Shown: piece after piece, positions 16,484 to 26,292 of the stretch
How the letters are laid out: each line of letters starts with the position of its first letter
Position numbering within the stretch: the first letter of the stretch is position 1
Source: Desertimonas sp963733085
GTDB lineage: Bacteria; Actinomycetota; Acidimicrobiia; Acidimicrobiales; Ilumatobacteraceae
Direction of reading: 5' to 3'
Assembly: GCA_963733085.1 (NCBI GenBank)
Contig: CAVTBY010000009.1
Span: forward strand, 103,456-167,455
DNA length: 64,000 bases
Position numbers and translations under genes: made by a program
The notes under the pieces: model-generated
What the model was told of the DNA's origin: nothing
What the model saw: only the letters and a program-made list of their open reading frames with translations
The model's database searches: none

Positions 16484-19206
16484 ATGAGTGTCCTCGGGCG
16501 ACACGCCGAGTGCCAGGTCCTCGACCGACTCGTGGCGGACGCAGTTGCCGGGCGGAGTGGGGTCGTGGTGCTGCGCGGGGAAGCCGGTATCGGCAAGAGG
16601 CGCTGCTCAGCTACGTCGCTGACCGCGCTGCGGGGGTGCGCCTCGTCAGAGCAGTGGGTATCGAGTCGGAGATGGAGTTGGCGTACAGCGGGCTGCACCA
16701 GCTCTGTGCGCCCATGCTCGATCACCTCGAGCGACTCCCGTCGCCCCAGCGCAGGGCGCTGGCGACCGTGTTCGGCCTGAGCGAGGGGTCACCGCCAGAC
16801 CGCTTCCTGGTCGGGCTGGCGACGTTGACGATGTTCGCCGAGGTCGCCGAGCAGCAGCCGCTCGTGTGCGTCGTCGACGACGCCCAGTGGCTCGATCAGG
16901 CGTCGGCTCAGATCCTGGCGTTCGTCGCCCGCCGGCTCCTCGCTGAGCGCGTGGCGATCGTGTGCGCCGCCCGAACAGGAGTAGGCGACGAGATCCTGGC
17001 CGGCCTTCCCGAGCTCCGCGTCCGCGGACTGGGCGACCGCGACGCGCTTGCGTTGTTGCTGGAGAACCTCCAGGGTCCGCTCGATGCCGCCGTCAGCCAA
17101 CGGATCGTCAGCGAGAGCCACGGCAACCCGCTCGCCCTGCTCGAATTTCCTCGTACATGGAGCGTGGCCCAGGTTGCCGGCGGTTTCGAGTTCTCCGAGG
17201 GTCTCGGCATGACGGGCCGGATCGAAGAGAGCTACGTGCGTCGCCTACGCCAGCTCCCTTCCGACACACAGCTCTTCGTCCTGACCGCGGCCGCCGAGCC
17301 TGTCGGCGACCCCGCAGTGCTCCGCCGTGCCGCCGAGACCCTCGAGATCGACATGACGGCAGCCGAACCCGCCGCCGATGCCGGGCTGCTGAGAGTCGGG
17401 CGACGGGCGGAGTTCGCTCACCCGCTCGTTCGCTCGTCGGCCTACGGATCGGCGTCGATTCATGCCCGCCGCCGGGTGCATCGTGCGCTCGCCGACGCCA
17501 CCGACGTCGAGACAGACCCCGATCGACGGGCCTGGCACCGCGCGAGCGGCACGCCGGGGCCCGACGAGGAGATCGCCACCGAGCTCGAGCGCTCGGCGGG
17601 ACGCGCGCAGGCCCGCGGTGGCATCGCCGCCGCAGCGGCGTTCCTGCACCGAGCAGCCGAGCTGACATCGGACCCGGCACGGCGTGCGGACAGGGTGGTC
17701 GCAGCGGCTGAGGCGAGCTTTCAGGCCGGTGCGTTCGACAGCGTGCAACGCCTCTTGGCCACGGCGGAATCACACGGGCTTGACGGGTTCCTCGGCGCCC
17801 GAGCCTTGCTCCTTCGCGGCCACGTGGCGGCGGTGCTCGGCTACGGCGACGACGCCGCGCCACTGCTCCTCCAGGCGGCGAACAAGCTCGAACCATTCGA
17901 CATCGAGCTCGCTCGCGTCGCCTACCTGACCGCGTACGGCTCCGCGATGTCCGCCGCGGCATCTCGGACAGGCGGGCGTCTTCCTCGAGATCTGCCGAGC
18001 CATCGCAGACCTTCCTCCGCCCCATGGAGCCCCGGACGCCAAGAGCCTCCTGCTGGAAGGGCTCGCACGGATGCACACCGACGGACGCGCCGTTGCGACA
18101 CCGATCTTGCAGCGGGCGGCGAGCGCCCTCGCACAGATGCCCGAGGAGGACGTCCTCCAATGGGGGTGGGTCTCGCCGATGGCCAGTAATGCGACGTGGG
18201 ACTCGGACGGCTCGAGCGCGATCTTCGAGCGCCAAGCCAACATCGTTCGAAATGCCGGAGCACTCGCGGAGCTGCCGATGTATCTCTCCGCTTTGGCGCT
18301 GGACAGGGTGTGGAATGGAGACCTCGCGGCGCCCGACTCCTCATCGCCGAGAGCGACACCGTGGCCGCGGCAACCGGGAGCCAGCTCCCTCCATTCGCGG
18401 CGCTCAGGCTCTTCTCGATGGAAGGCAAGGAAGCCGACGCCTCCGCGCTGATCTCGGCCACGATCGAACACGCCACCGCACGGGGGCAGGGTCTTGCGGT
18501 GAGGGTCGCCCAGTGGGCGGCCTCCGTCCTGTACAACGGCCTCGCCCGCTACGACGAGGCGGCGGCGGCAGCGCGCCAGGTGACCGCGAACGACATCGAT
18601 CCCTATCCACAGATGTGGGCGCTCCCCGAGCTCGTCGAGGCAGCGTCACGCGTCGGCGAGATCGAACTCGCCAGCGAGGCGTTCGAGCGTCTCGTCGAGA
18701 TTACGCAGCCGGCCGGCACCGACTGGGCGCTTGGCACCCAGGCTCGCTCGCGAGCCTTGCTCAGCGACGGCGAGAGCGCAGACCGTCTCTACCAGGACGC
18801 AATCGACCGGCTCGGCAGGACCCGCCTGCGCCCCGAGCTCGCCCGCGCGCACCTGCTGTACGGGGAGTGGCTGCGCCGCGAGGGCCGGCGGGTTGATGCC
18901 CGTGAGCAACTGCGCAACGCCTACAACCTGTTCATCGCAATCGGGATGGACGCGTTCGCCGAGCGCGCCCGCCGCGAGTTAGCCGCAACCGGGGAGAAGG
19001 TCCGCAAACGCAGCCCCGAGACTCGCAACGATCTCACCCCGCAAGAGGAGCAGATCGCCCGGCTCGCCCGGGACGGACTGTCAAACCCGGAGATCGGGGC
19101 GCAGCTCTTCATCAGCGCGAAGACCGTCGAGTGGCATCTGGGCAAGGTGTTCGCGAAGCTCGGGATCAGCTCGCGTCGGCAGCTTCGAACGGCTTCCGGT
19201 GCCTAA
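16484..19206 (+). CDS. LuxR-family AAA-type transcriptional regulator (three frameshifts)
   Basis: Read across indels near 16600 (one base missing), 17965 (one extra) and 18335 (one missing), this gives about 907 residues, the normal size for this class. The start has GGGAGG six bases before ATG. Walker A is GEAGIGK, Walker B region LVCVVDDAQWLD, then HGNPLALLEFPR. A helical repeat region precedes the LuxR HTH (LTPQEEQIARLARDGLSNPE, then AKTVEWHLGKVF). It is paralogous to the regulator at 1-1740. It is divergent from the SDR-epoxide hydrolase-redoxin-hydrolase block, which it probably controls (inference). Confidence 0.88.
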
Positions 19207-19449
19207 CCGCACCGGTCGCCGCGTCTGACGGCGAGATGTCGGCTCTCGAATCGCGCTGAACGCGCAGCCTGCTGACGCTCGCACGAGGCCGAGACGCTCA
19301 GTCGAAGGACATCGCCGGGGCACGTACCGGGGAGATGCCCGGGTGCGACTGGAGACGGATTGGACGACTGTGCGGTGCACGACACGTCGCGTCGCACACG
19401 AGCCGCCGGGCAGAGGGCACGCGCACATCAACATGCAGAGGAGGATGGC

Positions 19450-20169
19450 ATGTCCGCAACACAACATGCGACCAGGGATCCGTCGACGTTTGATCGAGTG
19501 TGGCGCGGAAGCGGCATCGCGTTCGTCGTCACCTTCGTCGCCTCGTGGCTCATCTACGGTGCTCAGCCCGACATCGGCGCGTCGGCCGACACGCTGGCTT
19601 CGTTCTACGAGAGCGATCGCACGCGGCTCCTGATCGGGTCGTCGCTTCTCGCGCTGGCCCTTCTCAATTTGCTGTGGTTCGCCGCTGCCCTCGCATCCAC
19701 CCTACGGGACGCAGGGCAAGGCATCTGGGGCGCGGCGGCAACAGCTGCCAGCACGGCGCTGGCCACGCTCATCTACGTGCGGATCTTTGTCGGCGCTGGC
19801 CTCGCGTACTCGATCGCCGGGTATGGCAACGACGCCGTCACGACCGGGTTCAACGACCTCTCCCAGGTCCTCCTCGTAGTCGCTTCATTCCCAGCAGCGA
19901 TGCTCGTCATGGCCGGGACCTTCGGGCTATGGCAGGCGGAACAGATCTCGACCGGACCGTTCGTGGCCGGGGTCGCCGCTTTGGTGCTCGTTCTCCTGGG
20001 CGGTACGACGTGGGCGAACGATGGAGTGTGGGCACCAGACGGTGCCTATGCACGAGTGATCTGGCCGATCATCGCCCTCGTCTGGATCGCGATCGTCAGC
20101 GGATTCCTCTACACGCGTAGCGCCGCCACGGCGCCTGCGGAGCACTCCGCGTCGATCTCTGTGGCTTAG
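19450..20169 (+). CDS. Multi-pass membrane protein, DUF4386-like
   Basis: 239 residues from the ATG after GAGGAGGATGGC. I count about six membrane helices, including IAFVVTFVASWLIYG, LLIGSSLLALALLNLLWFAA, ATLIYVRIFVGAGLAYSIAG, VLLVVASFPAAMLVMAG, FVAGVAALVLVLLGG and IIALVWIAIVSGFLYT. The layout resembles DUF4386-type integral membrane proteins, but I am not certain of the family. No catalytic motif is visible. It follows the LuxR-type regulator on the same strand after a 243-bp gap in which I see no other feature. Confidence 0.75.
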   Translation: MSATQHATRDPSTFDRVWRGSGIAFVVTFVASWLIYGAQPDIGASADTLASFYESDRTRLLIGSSLLALALLNLLWFAAALASTLRDAGQGIWGAAATAASTALATLIYVRIFVGAGLAYSIAGYGNDAVTTGFNDLSQVLLVVASFPAAMLVMAGTFGLWQAEQISTGPFVAGVAALVLVLLGGTTWANDGVWAPDGAYARVIWPIIALVWIAIVSGFLYTRSAATAPAEHSASISVA

Positions 20170-20300
20170 CCAGCCACCCCGTTCCTGTCGCGATCACGCT
20201 TCGTCTCAGCGGCAGGGCGCATGAGGCGATCGCCCCGTCAGCGTCAGATCGTGGCTGATCAACCCTGCATCTCTTCAATCGAACACACGGAGTAACGACC

Positions 20301-21914
20301 ATGATGTCCCACCTAAAGAATCGCCGGCTCGCAACCCGCTGGGCCGCGACGACCCCCCTGATCCTCACCCTGGCAGCCACTGCAGCAATCATCGACACCC
20401 GCGTCGTTGTAGCTGATGCGTCCTCGGATCCAGTTGTGGAGACCGAGGGTGGTGCGGTTGGTGGCGCGGCGGTGGACGGGGGATTCGTGTTCCGCGGCGT
20501 GCCGTACGCCGCGGCCCCGACCGGGCCCTTCCGGTGGCAGGCACCGCAGCCCGCACCAGGATGGGAGAACATCCGTGATGCGACGGAGTTCGCGCCGAGC
20601 TGCCCACAGCAGGCGGGTCCATTCGCGCCGCCTGCGCCGCTCGATGAGGATTGTCTGTATCTGAATGTGTACACGCCGGCCCTTGGCGATGCCGACGATT
20701 CGGGGCGCCCGGTTCTGGTGTGGATCCATGGGGGTGGCTTGGCCATTGACGCGGCTCGGAACTATGACCCGACGATGCTGGCGGCTGAGGGAACGGTGGT
20801 CGTCACGATCAACTACCGCCTCGGCGCGCTCGGGTTCCTGTCGCATCCCGCGCTGGCGTCGCAGCCGGGCGGGCCATCCGGCAACTACGGGCTGATGGAT
20901 CAGCAAGCTGCGTTGGCTTGGGTGCAGCGCAACATCGGCGAGTTTGGCGGCGATCCGCGCAACGTGACGATCGCCGGTCAGTCGGCCGGCGGCTTGTCGG
21001 TGCTCGCCCACCTCGTTGCGAGCGACTCCGAGGGGCTGTTCCAGAAGGCGATCGTGCAGAGCGGAGCCTTCGCGCTGACACAGCTTTCGCTGACCGACGC
21101 CGAGGCGTTCGGTCAGAGCGTCGCTGACGCCGCTGGCTGTGCGGACCAGACCGCGGACTGCCTGCGCGATCTGCCGGTGGATGCTCTGGTGAACAACTTT
21201 CCGACCGCGGCGATCCCCGGTGTCGTTGACGGCGAAGTCCTCACGGAGTCGATCGGCACGGCGTTGGCTGCTGGCCGGTTCGCCCGGGTGCCGATCCTCA
21301 ACGGAATCAACCACGACGAGGAACTCCTCTTCGTCGCCGGACTTGGTGTGGCCGTCAGCGGCGGGACGTTCGTGCCGCTGGACCCGCCGGAGGTCACAGA
21401 CGAGAACTATCGGCAACAAATCGAGTCGACGCTGGGAGTGTCCGAGACGCGGGCGACGGCGATCGCAGACGAGTATCCGACCAACCTGTACCCATCGCCG
21501 ACGGTTGCCTTGAGCGCGTTGGTCGGCGACGCCAACTTCGCCTGCGTGGCACTGCAAATGAACGAGTGGACCTCTGCGCTGGTGCCGACGTTCGCCTACG
21601 AGTTCGCCGACGATGCAGCGCCTCCACGAACTGCGCCGATTCCCGCTGCGACCCACGGTTCGGAGCTCCCATATCTCTTTGATCTGCCGAACGCGCCGCT
21701 CCAAGATCCGCTCAACGCCGAACAACAGGAACTCGCGGGCACCATGCGAGCAGCATGGGCCAACTTCGCCGCGACCGGAGACCCCTCAACAGCCGCAGTT
21801 TCCTGGCCGTTGTTCGACGACGGCGGGCAAGGGCTTTCGTTCGTTACACCCGAACCACAGATCGACACCGAGTTCGCGTCCCGCCACCACTGCGCTTTCT
21901 GGGCCACAGAGTGA
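20301..21914 (+). CDS. Secreted type-B carboxylesterase
   Basis: 537 residues with a signal peptide at residues 1-38 (TTPLILTLAATAAIIDTRVVVADA). The carboxylesterase B signature is complete: FRGVPYAAAPTGPFRWQAPQ, EDCLYLNVYTP, VWIHGGGLA (oxyanion hole) and NVTIAGQSAGGLSVLAHL (catalytic Ser). A Glu/Asp in INHDEE and a His in ATHGSELPYLF complete the triad. The family includes para-nitrobenzyl esterase and hydrolyses carboxylic esters outside the cell. Length is normal for the family. The ribosome site is modest (ACGGAGTAACGACC). Confidence 0.93.
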   Translation: MMSHLKNRRLATRWAATTPLILTLAATAAIIDTRVVVADASSDPVVETEGGAVGGAAVDGGFVFRGVPYAAAPTGPFRWQAPQPAPGWENIRDATEFAPSCPQQAGPFAPPAPLDEDCLYLNVYTPALGDADDSGRPVLVWIHGGGLAIDAARNYDPTMLAAEGTVVVTINYRLGALGFLSHPALASQPGGPSGNYGLMDQQAALAWVQRNIGEFGGDPRNVTIAGQSAGGLSVLAHLVASDSEGLFQKAIVQSGAFALTQLSLTDAEAFGQSVADAAGCADQTADCLRDLPVDALVNNFPTAAIPGVVDGEVLTESIGTALAAGRFARVPILNGINHDEELLFVAGLGVAVSGGTFVPLDPPEVTDENYRQQIESTLGVSETRATAIADEYPTNLYPSPTVALSALVGDANFACVALQMNEWTSALVPTFAYEFADDAAPPRTAPIPAATHGSELPYLFDLPNAPLQDPLNAEQQELAGTMRAAWANFAATGDPSTAAVSWPLFDDGGQGLSFVTPEPQIDTEFASRHHCAFWATE

Positions 21915-21957
21915 GCACAGCATTCAGCAACGTGTCACTCATATGGAGGAGACAGAA

Positions 21958-22264
21958 ATGAGCACCACGGACGTCGAAATGCTCGGCGAGAGTACACCGA
22001 TCACGAAGACCGTGGACCTCAAGCTCGAGGGTGTGGTCATCCCGGTGTCGAACGTCGAGCGCTCCAAAGCGTTCTACGCGAACCTCAGCTGGCGGCTCGA
22101 CGCCGACTTCGACAACGGCTTCCGCGTCGTGCAGTTCACGCCGCTGGGTTCGGGCACGTCGATCCAGTTCGGCGCGGTGGGCACACAACGGCGCAACCGG
22201 TTCGATCATCGTCAACGGCAACAAGGTCGCCGACGACCAGATCGAGAAGACCTTGGCCAGGTGA
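21958..22264 (+). pseudogene. VOC/glyoxalase-family gene, frameshifted or truncated
   Basis: Starts well (TGGAGGAGACAGAA, then ATG). The first beta-alpha-beta unit is clear: VDLKLEGVVIPVSNVERSKA, then ANLSWRLDADFDNGFRVVQF and TPLGSGTSIQFG. After about residue 78 the frame turns Arg-rich; a shifted frame offers TGSIIVNGNKVADDQIEK and a stop at 22264. Neither gives the second VOC repeat, so the gene is probably broken. It would have been a metal-dependent dioxygenase or lyase-like enzyme of unknown substrate. Confidence 0.65.
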
Positions 22265-22822
22265 TCACGCCGCACCCACTCCGATCAGACGGATCTGGCA
22301 CATCCAGCGGCTTCGGATCGTGGCACACGGACCGCGATGGAGAATCGTCTCCTCGCCGCACCGAATGACAAGACATCGACACCGCTGGAACCGACGAGTC
22401 CGTCCAGCGGCGTTCGGAGCGCGTCGCGCTGGTTCTACGCCGCTGGCTGGGGCGGTTTCGGCCAGCCCGACGATCTCGACGTCACCGAACCTCACGCGGT
22501 CACGGTCAAGCGGAAGGGTCAGAATGGTGATCGCCGTTGTCACGGGCGCGGCTCACGCGGTCGATTGTCGCATCCTCGAGATCGGCTGTAAGTGCGTCGT
22601 ATCGCGCTCGGTCGCTCGGGTCGGCTGGTCGTTCGCCGAGCGGGCGGAGGTCGCTGTCATCGACACCATGGGTGGAGCGCCAGCCACTGATCTGTTCGAC
22701 GAGACGTGCGATGGTGTCGCGGTCGGCGACCTTACCAACGACTTGACCGCGGTTCGAGCTCGTCGCCGGCGCGATCAACGAGGCAGTCTTGGCGCGGTTG
22801 GTGGACGGCGACGCCGCTTGAC
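22265..22822. other. 558-bp stretch with no intact gene
   Basis: Both strands hold short frames with actinobacterial codon bias but no complete protein. A plus frame near 22524 starts VIAVVTGAAHAV, like the first strand of a short-chain dehydrogenase. Another near 22750 ends ELVAGAINEAVLARLVDGDAA. They are in different frames with stops between, so at most this is a decayed gene. Confidence 0.4.
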
Positions 22823-23320
22823 TCAGCGAGGAACGAGCACGACGACGGGGATCTCTCGTTCGGTCCGTCGCTGGTAGTCCGCATAGCCGCGATAGGCGGC
22901 GACGATGCGTGGCCACAGCTCTGCCCGCTCGGTCGCGTCGGCGGTATGCGCCCGCATCGGCCGGGTCGTGCCGCCGACGGTGAGCTCGACGTCCGGGTCG
23001 GCGACGAGATTGCAGTACCACTCGGGGTGACGGTCGTCGCCACCCTTCGACGCGACAAGCACGACCCGTTCCGGTTCGTAGACCGGTGCTGTCAGCATGA
23101 CCGAGCGGCGACGACCACTTGCGCGTCCGATGACGTGCAGCTCGACGGCGGTCATTCCCATGACCGCAGTACCGAGTCGCCCGCCCGACACCGCAGCGAG
23201 GCCGCGGTGCACGACGTTCATGCCTTTCATCCACAGGTCGACGAGGTCATCGAACGCACCGATCCCCGGAACGCTACGTGCTGTCAGGAACGTGCCAATG
23301 CCCACAGCAGATGCCCTCAC
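22823..23320 (-). CDS. F420/deazaflavin-dependent nitroreductase-type oxidoreductase
   Basis: 165 residues from a GTG at 23320; the longer frame to 23917 is antisense and unsupported. The signature of the Ddn / DUF385 family is clear: NVVHRGLAAVSGGRLG, ELHVIGRASGRRRSVMLTAP, RVVLVASKGGDDRHPEWYCN and LVADPDVELTVGGTT, then AAYRGYADYQRRTEREIPVV. These split-barrel proteins bind F420 and reduce quinones or nitroaromatics. This supports an actinobacterial host that makes F420. Downstream of it on the same strand lies only the geneless stretch 22265-22822. Confidence 0.92.
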   Translation of the reverse strand: MRASAVGIGTFLTARSVPGIGAFDDLVDLWMKGMNVVHRGLAAVSGGRLGTAVMGMTAVELHVIGRASGRRRSVMLTAPVYEPERVVLVASKGGDDRHPEWYCNLVADPDVELTVGGTTRPMRAHTADATERAELWPRIVAAYRGYADYQRRTEREIPVVVLVPR

Positions 23321-23612
23321 AGCACCAGGTGCCCGGCGCCCGGCGTTCTCGGGCGCGCGGCCCGGAGTGTTGTCCCCGCGATTGTCCGATGACGGCGTCC
23401 GGCGCGTTCGTTGCGCTCGCCTGCCCAACCCCACCGCGCTTGGAGTGCAGATGCACGACCGCGTCCAACCCGGCCGAGCCATGCAGTTTCGCCACGCGGA
23501 TCCGTCTTTCGGTACGGCACGTGGATCACCTAACCGCCGCGCTCGTGGTTCCTTGGCTACGGCGGTCTTCGACCAGCAGCGCGACGGGCGGCGCCGCGAC
23601 AAGACTGTGGCC

Positions 23613-24041
23613 GTGACTCCCACCGGATCGCATGTCAAACGGTGGGTCTTTTCCCGACACTCGCACCCCTGGAGCGCGTGGACACGGTGGGCATCAACAC
23701 CGCTGGTCCTGCTCCCCGTGTGGAACCGCAGCGCAGGGCAGGGCGTTGTCGTCGCGGCATGGCTCGCGCTCAATCCCGTCCTCTTCCCACCACCTCGCGA
23801 TGACTCCGCTTTCGCGACTCGGGCGGTTCTCGGCGAAGAGAGGTGGCTGGAGGAGCGTCCAGTGTCCGGTGCCCTGGCGATCAACTGCATGGCTAGCGCG
23901 GCCCTTCTCATCGCCATCGACGGCGCACGTCGTCATCGTCGCTGGCAGATGACCATCGCAACGATCGGCGCGATGAGCGCGTTGCTCTCATACTGGCGGG
24001 AGATGGTTCGCCTCTACGAGACGCCGGGTGACGGCCAATAG
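23613..24041 (+). CDS. DUF6653-like membrane protein
   Basis: 142 residues from a GTG; 23607 is an alternative. RHSHPWSAWTRWASTPLVLL is the strong family-like start. Then come VVVAAWLALNPVLFPPPRDDS, the conserved-looking RAVLGEERWLEE, and a second hydrophobic pair (AINCMASAALLIAIDGA, TIATIGAMSALLSYW). Two to four membrane segments are likely. I match it to DUF6653 from memory of the HSHPWS...NP.LFPPP pattern. The function is unknown. It is followed by the long diverged repeat at 24098. Confidence 0.75.
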   Translation: MTPTGSHVKRWVFSRHSHPWSAWTRWASTPLVLLPVWNRSAGQGVVVAAWLALNPVLFPPPRDDSAFATRAVLGEERWLEERPVSGALAINCMASAALLIAIDGARRHRRWQMTIATIGAMSALLSYWREMVRLYETPGDGQ

Positions 24042-24097
24042 TCGGCCGCTACCGGACACCACCACGTCCGGCGGCACGCTGGCAGACCGCGCCGAAA

Positions 24098-24255
24098 TCG
24101 GCGTTCCGGCGTGGTAATCGAACCGACTTGGGAGGCCCGCACTTCGCAGATGGCGACCGCTCCGCCCCGCCACCTGTCGCGCACGCCGCGTACCGAACCG
24201 CGGCCCGAGGTCGTTCTGTAGCGCCATCAAGCCGATGCTGGCGATAGCGGACACC
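24098..24255. repeat. Long dispersed repeat, copy A part 2
   Basis: About 158 bp nearly identical to 29958-30116. The end TCGTTCTGTAGCGCCATCAA is identical, and the rest differs by scattered substitutions and a few indels. It lies between the convergent DUF6653 and SRPBCC genes. No protein character is evident in either strand. It could be a relic of a mobile element or an intergenic repeat family. Confidence 0.8.
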
Positions 24256-24326
24256 GAGCCGCTCGGTCTCGTCCATGTCGACCGCGAAGGTCGGCCTCGG
24301 CGGGACCACGTTGTAGACGAAGTGCA

Positions 24327-24809
24327 TCAGCCCGACGCCACCCGGTCGGCGAAGCGCTGGAGGCCGTGGCCCCAGCCGTCGGGGGCACCGACTGCGTCGC
24401 GCATCGCCTCCCAGCCGTCGCCGTGCCGGTCGAGGTTGCGGTGCTCGAGCTCGACCCTGGTGCGGGTCGGGCTCTCGGCGATGAAACGCACTTCGACCTC
24501 GCTGGTACGGGAGTGGTCGGTCTCGAGCTGCCACTGCGCGCTGACGTCCCAGCTGAACACGAGCCGGTTCGGCGGCTCGTAGGCGAGGACGCGGGCCCAG
24601 GCGCACTCGCTGCCGTCGACGCCGCGGTCGATGATGTGGCCGCCGACGCGGGGTTCGAACACCATCTCCTTCAGGTCGGCTTGCAGGATGTGGTGCTCGG
24701 GCGTCCACCACGACCCGATGTCGTCGGTGAACACGCTGAACGCCTTGTCGATCGGGGCGTTCACGACGATCGACGTCGTGACCGACGTGTCGGTGGTCTG
24801 TGCGGTCAT
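24327..24809 (-). CDS. SRPBCC/AHSA1-like protein
   Basis: 160 residues. The START/AHSA1 fold is seen in VTTSIVVNAPIDKAFSVFTD, DIGSWWTPEHHILQAD, EPRVGGHIIDRGVDG, then RVLAYEPPNRLVFSWDVSAQ, EVRFIAESPTRTRVELEHRN and HGDGWEAMRDAV. It is a ligand-binding cavity protein of unknown ligand. Its ATG overlaps the stop of the ArsR gene by 4 bases (ATGA), so the two are co-translated. The ArsR-AHSA1 pair is a common bacterial arrangement in which the ArsR-type repressor controls the operon. Confidence 0.92.
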   Translation of the reverse strand: MTAQTTDTSVTTSIVVNAPIDKAFSVFTDDIGSWWTPEHHILQADLKEMVFEPRVGGHIIDRGVDGSECAWARVLAYEPPNRLVFSWDVSAQWQLETDHSRTSEVEVRFIAESPTRTRVELEHRNLDRHGDGWEAMRDAVGAPDGWGHGLQRFADRVASG

Positions 24810-25120
24810 TGCTCCTCCTGTTGTTCCACTCTGTGCTTGAACGATGTGAGCGCCTGAGTCCAGAACCGCTCGAAGTAGGCGCGCAGCGCGCCGATGCCAT
24901 CGGGGTTCAGCTCGTACAGGCGCCTCGTGCCATCGGGCCGATCGATCACGAGCCCTGCCTCCTTCAGCACCTTCAGGTGCTGGGACACCGCCGGCCGGGT
25001 GACCGGCAGCTCCGACGCGATCTTGCCGACCGCGCGTGGCCCGTCTCCCAAGAGCTCGAACACGGCACGACGGGTCGGGTCGCCGAGTGCCGTCAAACCG
25101 TCAACTTGGTGAGTAGCCAC
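24806..25120 (-). CDS. ArsR-family winged-helix repressor
   Basis: 104 residues from a GTG. LTALGDPTRRAVFELLGDG opens the winged helix, and ELPVTRPAVSQHLKVLKEAG is the recognition helix, followed by the wing DRPDGTRRLYEL. There is no cysteine metal-binding motif, so this is a non-metal ArsR member as usually paired with SRPBCC proteins. A perfect palindrome, ACTAACGGTTAGT, lies directly over the start, which suggests autoregulation. Confidence 0.92.
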   Translation of the reverse strand: MATHQVDGLTALGDPTRRAVFELLGDGPRAVGKIASELPVTRPAVSQHLKVLKEAGLVIDRPDGTRRLYELNPDGIGALRAYFERFWTQALTSFKHRVEQQEEQ

Positions 25121-25131
25121 TAACGGTTAGT
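25119..25131. promoter_or_regulatory. Palindromic operator over the ArsR start codon
   Basis: ACTAACGGTTAGT is a perfect 6-1-6 palindrome that overlaps the first bases of the ArsR gene. The position and symmetry fit an ArsR-dimer operator blocking transcription of the arsR-SRPBCC pair. Function is inferred. Confidence 0.6.
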
Positions 25132-25174
25132 CTGGGCTTACGACAGCCCGGCTGTCAAGGGTTCTCGTGGTCGT

Positions 25175-25345
25175 CGACGACGCGATGTCCGAGTCCCGCG
25201 TCCGGAAACGAGCGGCCGACACCCCGGACAGAGCATCCTCGAAGTGCCGTTACACGGGTGATAACACGCGCGCAGTAACGCGGAGCTTCCGGCCGTCGGG
25301 ACTGCACGACTTTCGGCCCATACCGAGCGCCCATCACGACGCCCT
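25175..25345. repeat. Long dispersed repeat, copy A part 1 (diverged)
   Basis: Both ends match 29713-29890: GACGCGATGTCCGA followed by GTCCGCG-like bases at the left, and CGGCCCATAC-GAGCGC with CCAT and ACGACG at the right. The middle is only loosely similar. In the second locus this part is directly followed by part 2; here the two parts are about 0.9 kb apart in the opposite order. Confidence 0.45.
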
Positions 25346-25638
25346 TCGATCGAATCGCGGCGCGCCTCAGCTCACAGCCGACCGGACCCACGAGCGACCT
25401 CAAGATGCGCGCCCGATTCGGCGCTCGGCGCTCGCCGGACGGAGTAGTGGCGACGGCGTTCGATGCCTCTCGACGCTCTGGCCACGCTTCCCGCCGGTGA
25501 CGCAACCGCGACCGAACATCAGGCTGACACATTCGGTCACGTGGGAACGTTCGTCGTCGCCCGCCACGCAACGGGCCCGACGTTCGATCGCTTTCCCGCC
25601 GCCGATGAACGAACCGTCGATCGGCGTTTGCGACCTGC

Positions 25639-25797
25639 GTGCATCGGATCGCGGTCAACTACCTCTTCGACCGCGCCAAGAGCAGCGTCGAGCGGATGGA
25701 GACCACGTTCGACCAGTTCGCCGCCGACCTGCTCGACGGGTTCGCCAGTGCGCCGAGCGCCGCCCCGGACGCCGCTCTGCTCCAGTGCCGGCCTTGA
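25639..25797 (+). pseudogene. Unassigned coding-like fragment in a 900-bp gene-poor gap
   Basis: A 52-residue frame with protein character: HRIAVNYLFDRAKSSVERME, then TFDQFAADLLDGFASAPS. It might be the C-terminal tail of a MotA/ExbB-like or other membrane protein whose front has gone, but I cannot assign it. The rest of 25132-26022 shows no gene on either strand apart from the repeat at 25175. Confidence 0.35.
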
Positions 25798-26022
25798 CCG
25801 CCGGTTCCGTCCAGGTGTACTGCCGGTTGCGCGAGCCGCCGCAGGAGCCCGTCTCGTCAGGGTCTGCGGTGTTGCGCACTGGGTCGGGCCGCCGCTATGC
25901 GCGCTCGGAGCACCCGTCGATGTCGGCGCGCTGAGCAGGTGCGGGTTGACCGCTCGCGCACTGGTCCCTATAGCCGAGCGAGTGCCGGAGCGATTGGAGC
26001 TCGGCGCAATCAGGTGTGTCTG

Positions 26023-26292
26023 TCAGCGCTCTATTGGACTGATCGGCACTTCCGTACCAGGACGTTCGCCGCCACCGGAGGTGCCATCGCTGCATTGCCA
26101 GTATCCGCTGCTGTAGACCACACACCTGGTGGATTCCACACAAGCCCAACCATCCGGCAACTCAACCTCGCGTTTGCAGACAGTGAACACCGGGGCGATC
26201 TCGGCGTTGGCAACCTGTGTGCCGGCCAGCATGCCGGCGGTGCCACCAAGTAGCGTGGGGACGACGATCGCTGCGGTCAGTCGCTTCCGCAT
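26023..26292 (-). CDS. Small secreted protein, unknown
   Basis: 89 residues with a good site (AAGGAGAAACCACA, then ATG). A signal peptide (RKRLTAAIVVPTLLGGTAGM, cleavage near VANA) is followed by a short mature domain with three cysteines (VCKRE, WACVE, WQCSD) and a Gly-rich end. The CVVYSSGYWQCSDG part looks like a small extracellular disulfide-stabilised domain. No family is recognised. It resembles the secreted product at 30302 in size and style only. Confidence 0.65.
   Translation of the reverse strand: MRKRLTAAIVVPTLLGGTAGMLAGTQVANAEIAPVFTVCKREVELPDGWACVESTRCVVYSSGYWQCSDGTSGGGERPGTEVPISPIER

Noticed and set aside
22524..22870. Short-chain dehydrogenase starting VIAVVTGAAHAV
   Set aside because: Only the first strand resembles an SDR; the rest has no NAG or YxxxK region and the frame is Arg-rich.
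25463..26116. Plus-strand frame of 217 codons
   Set aside because: Composition is unlike neighbouring proteins, it runs antisense through the secreted protein at 26023, and no motif appears.
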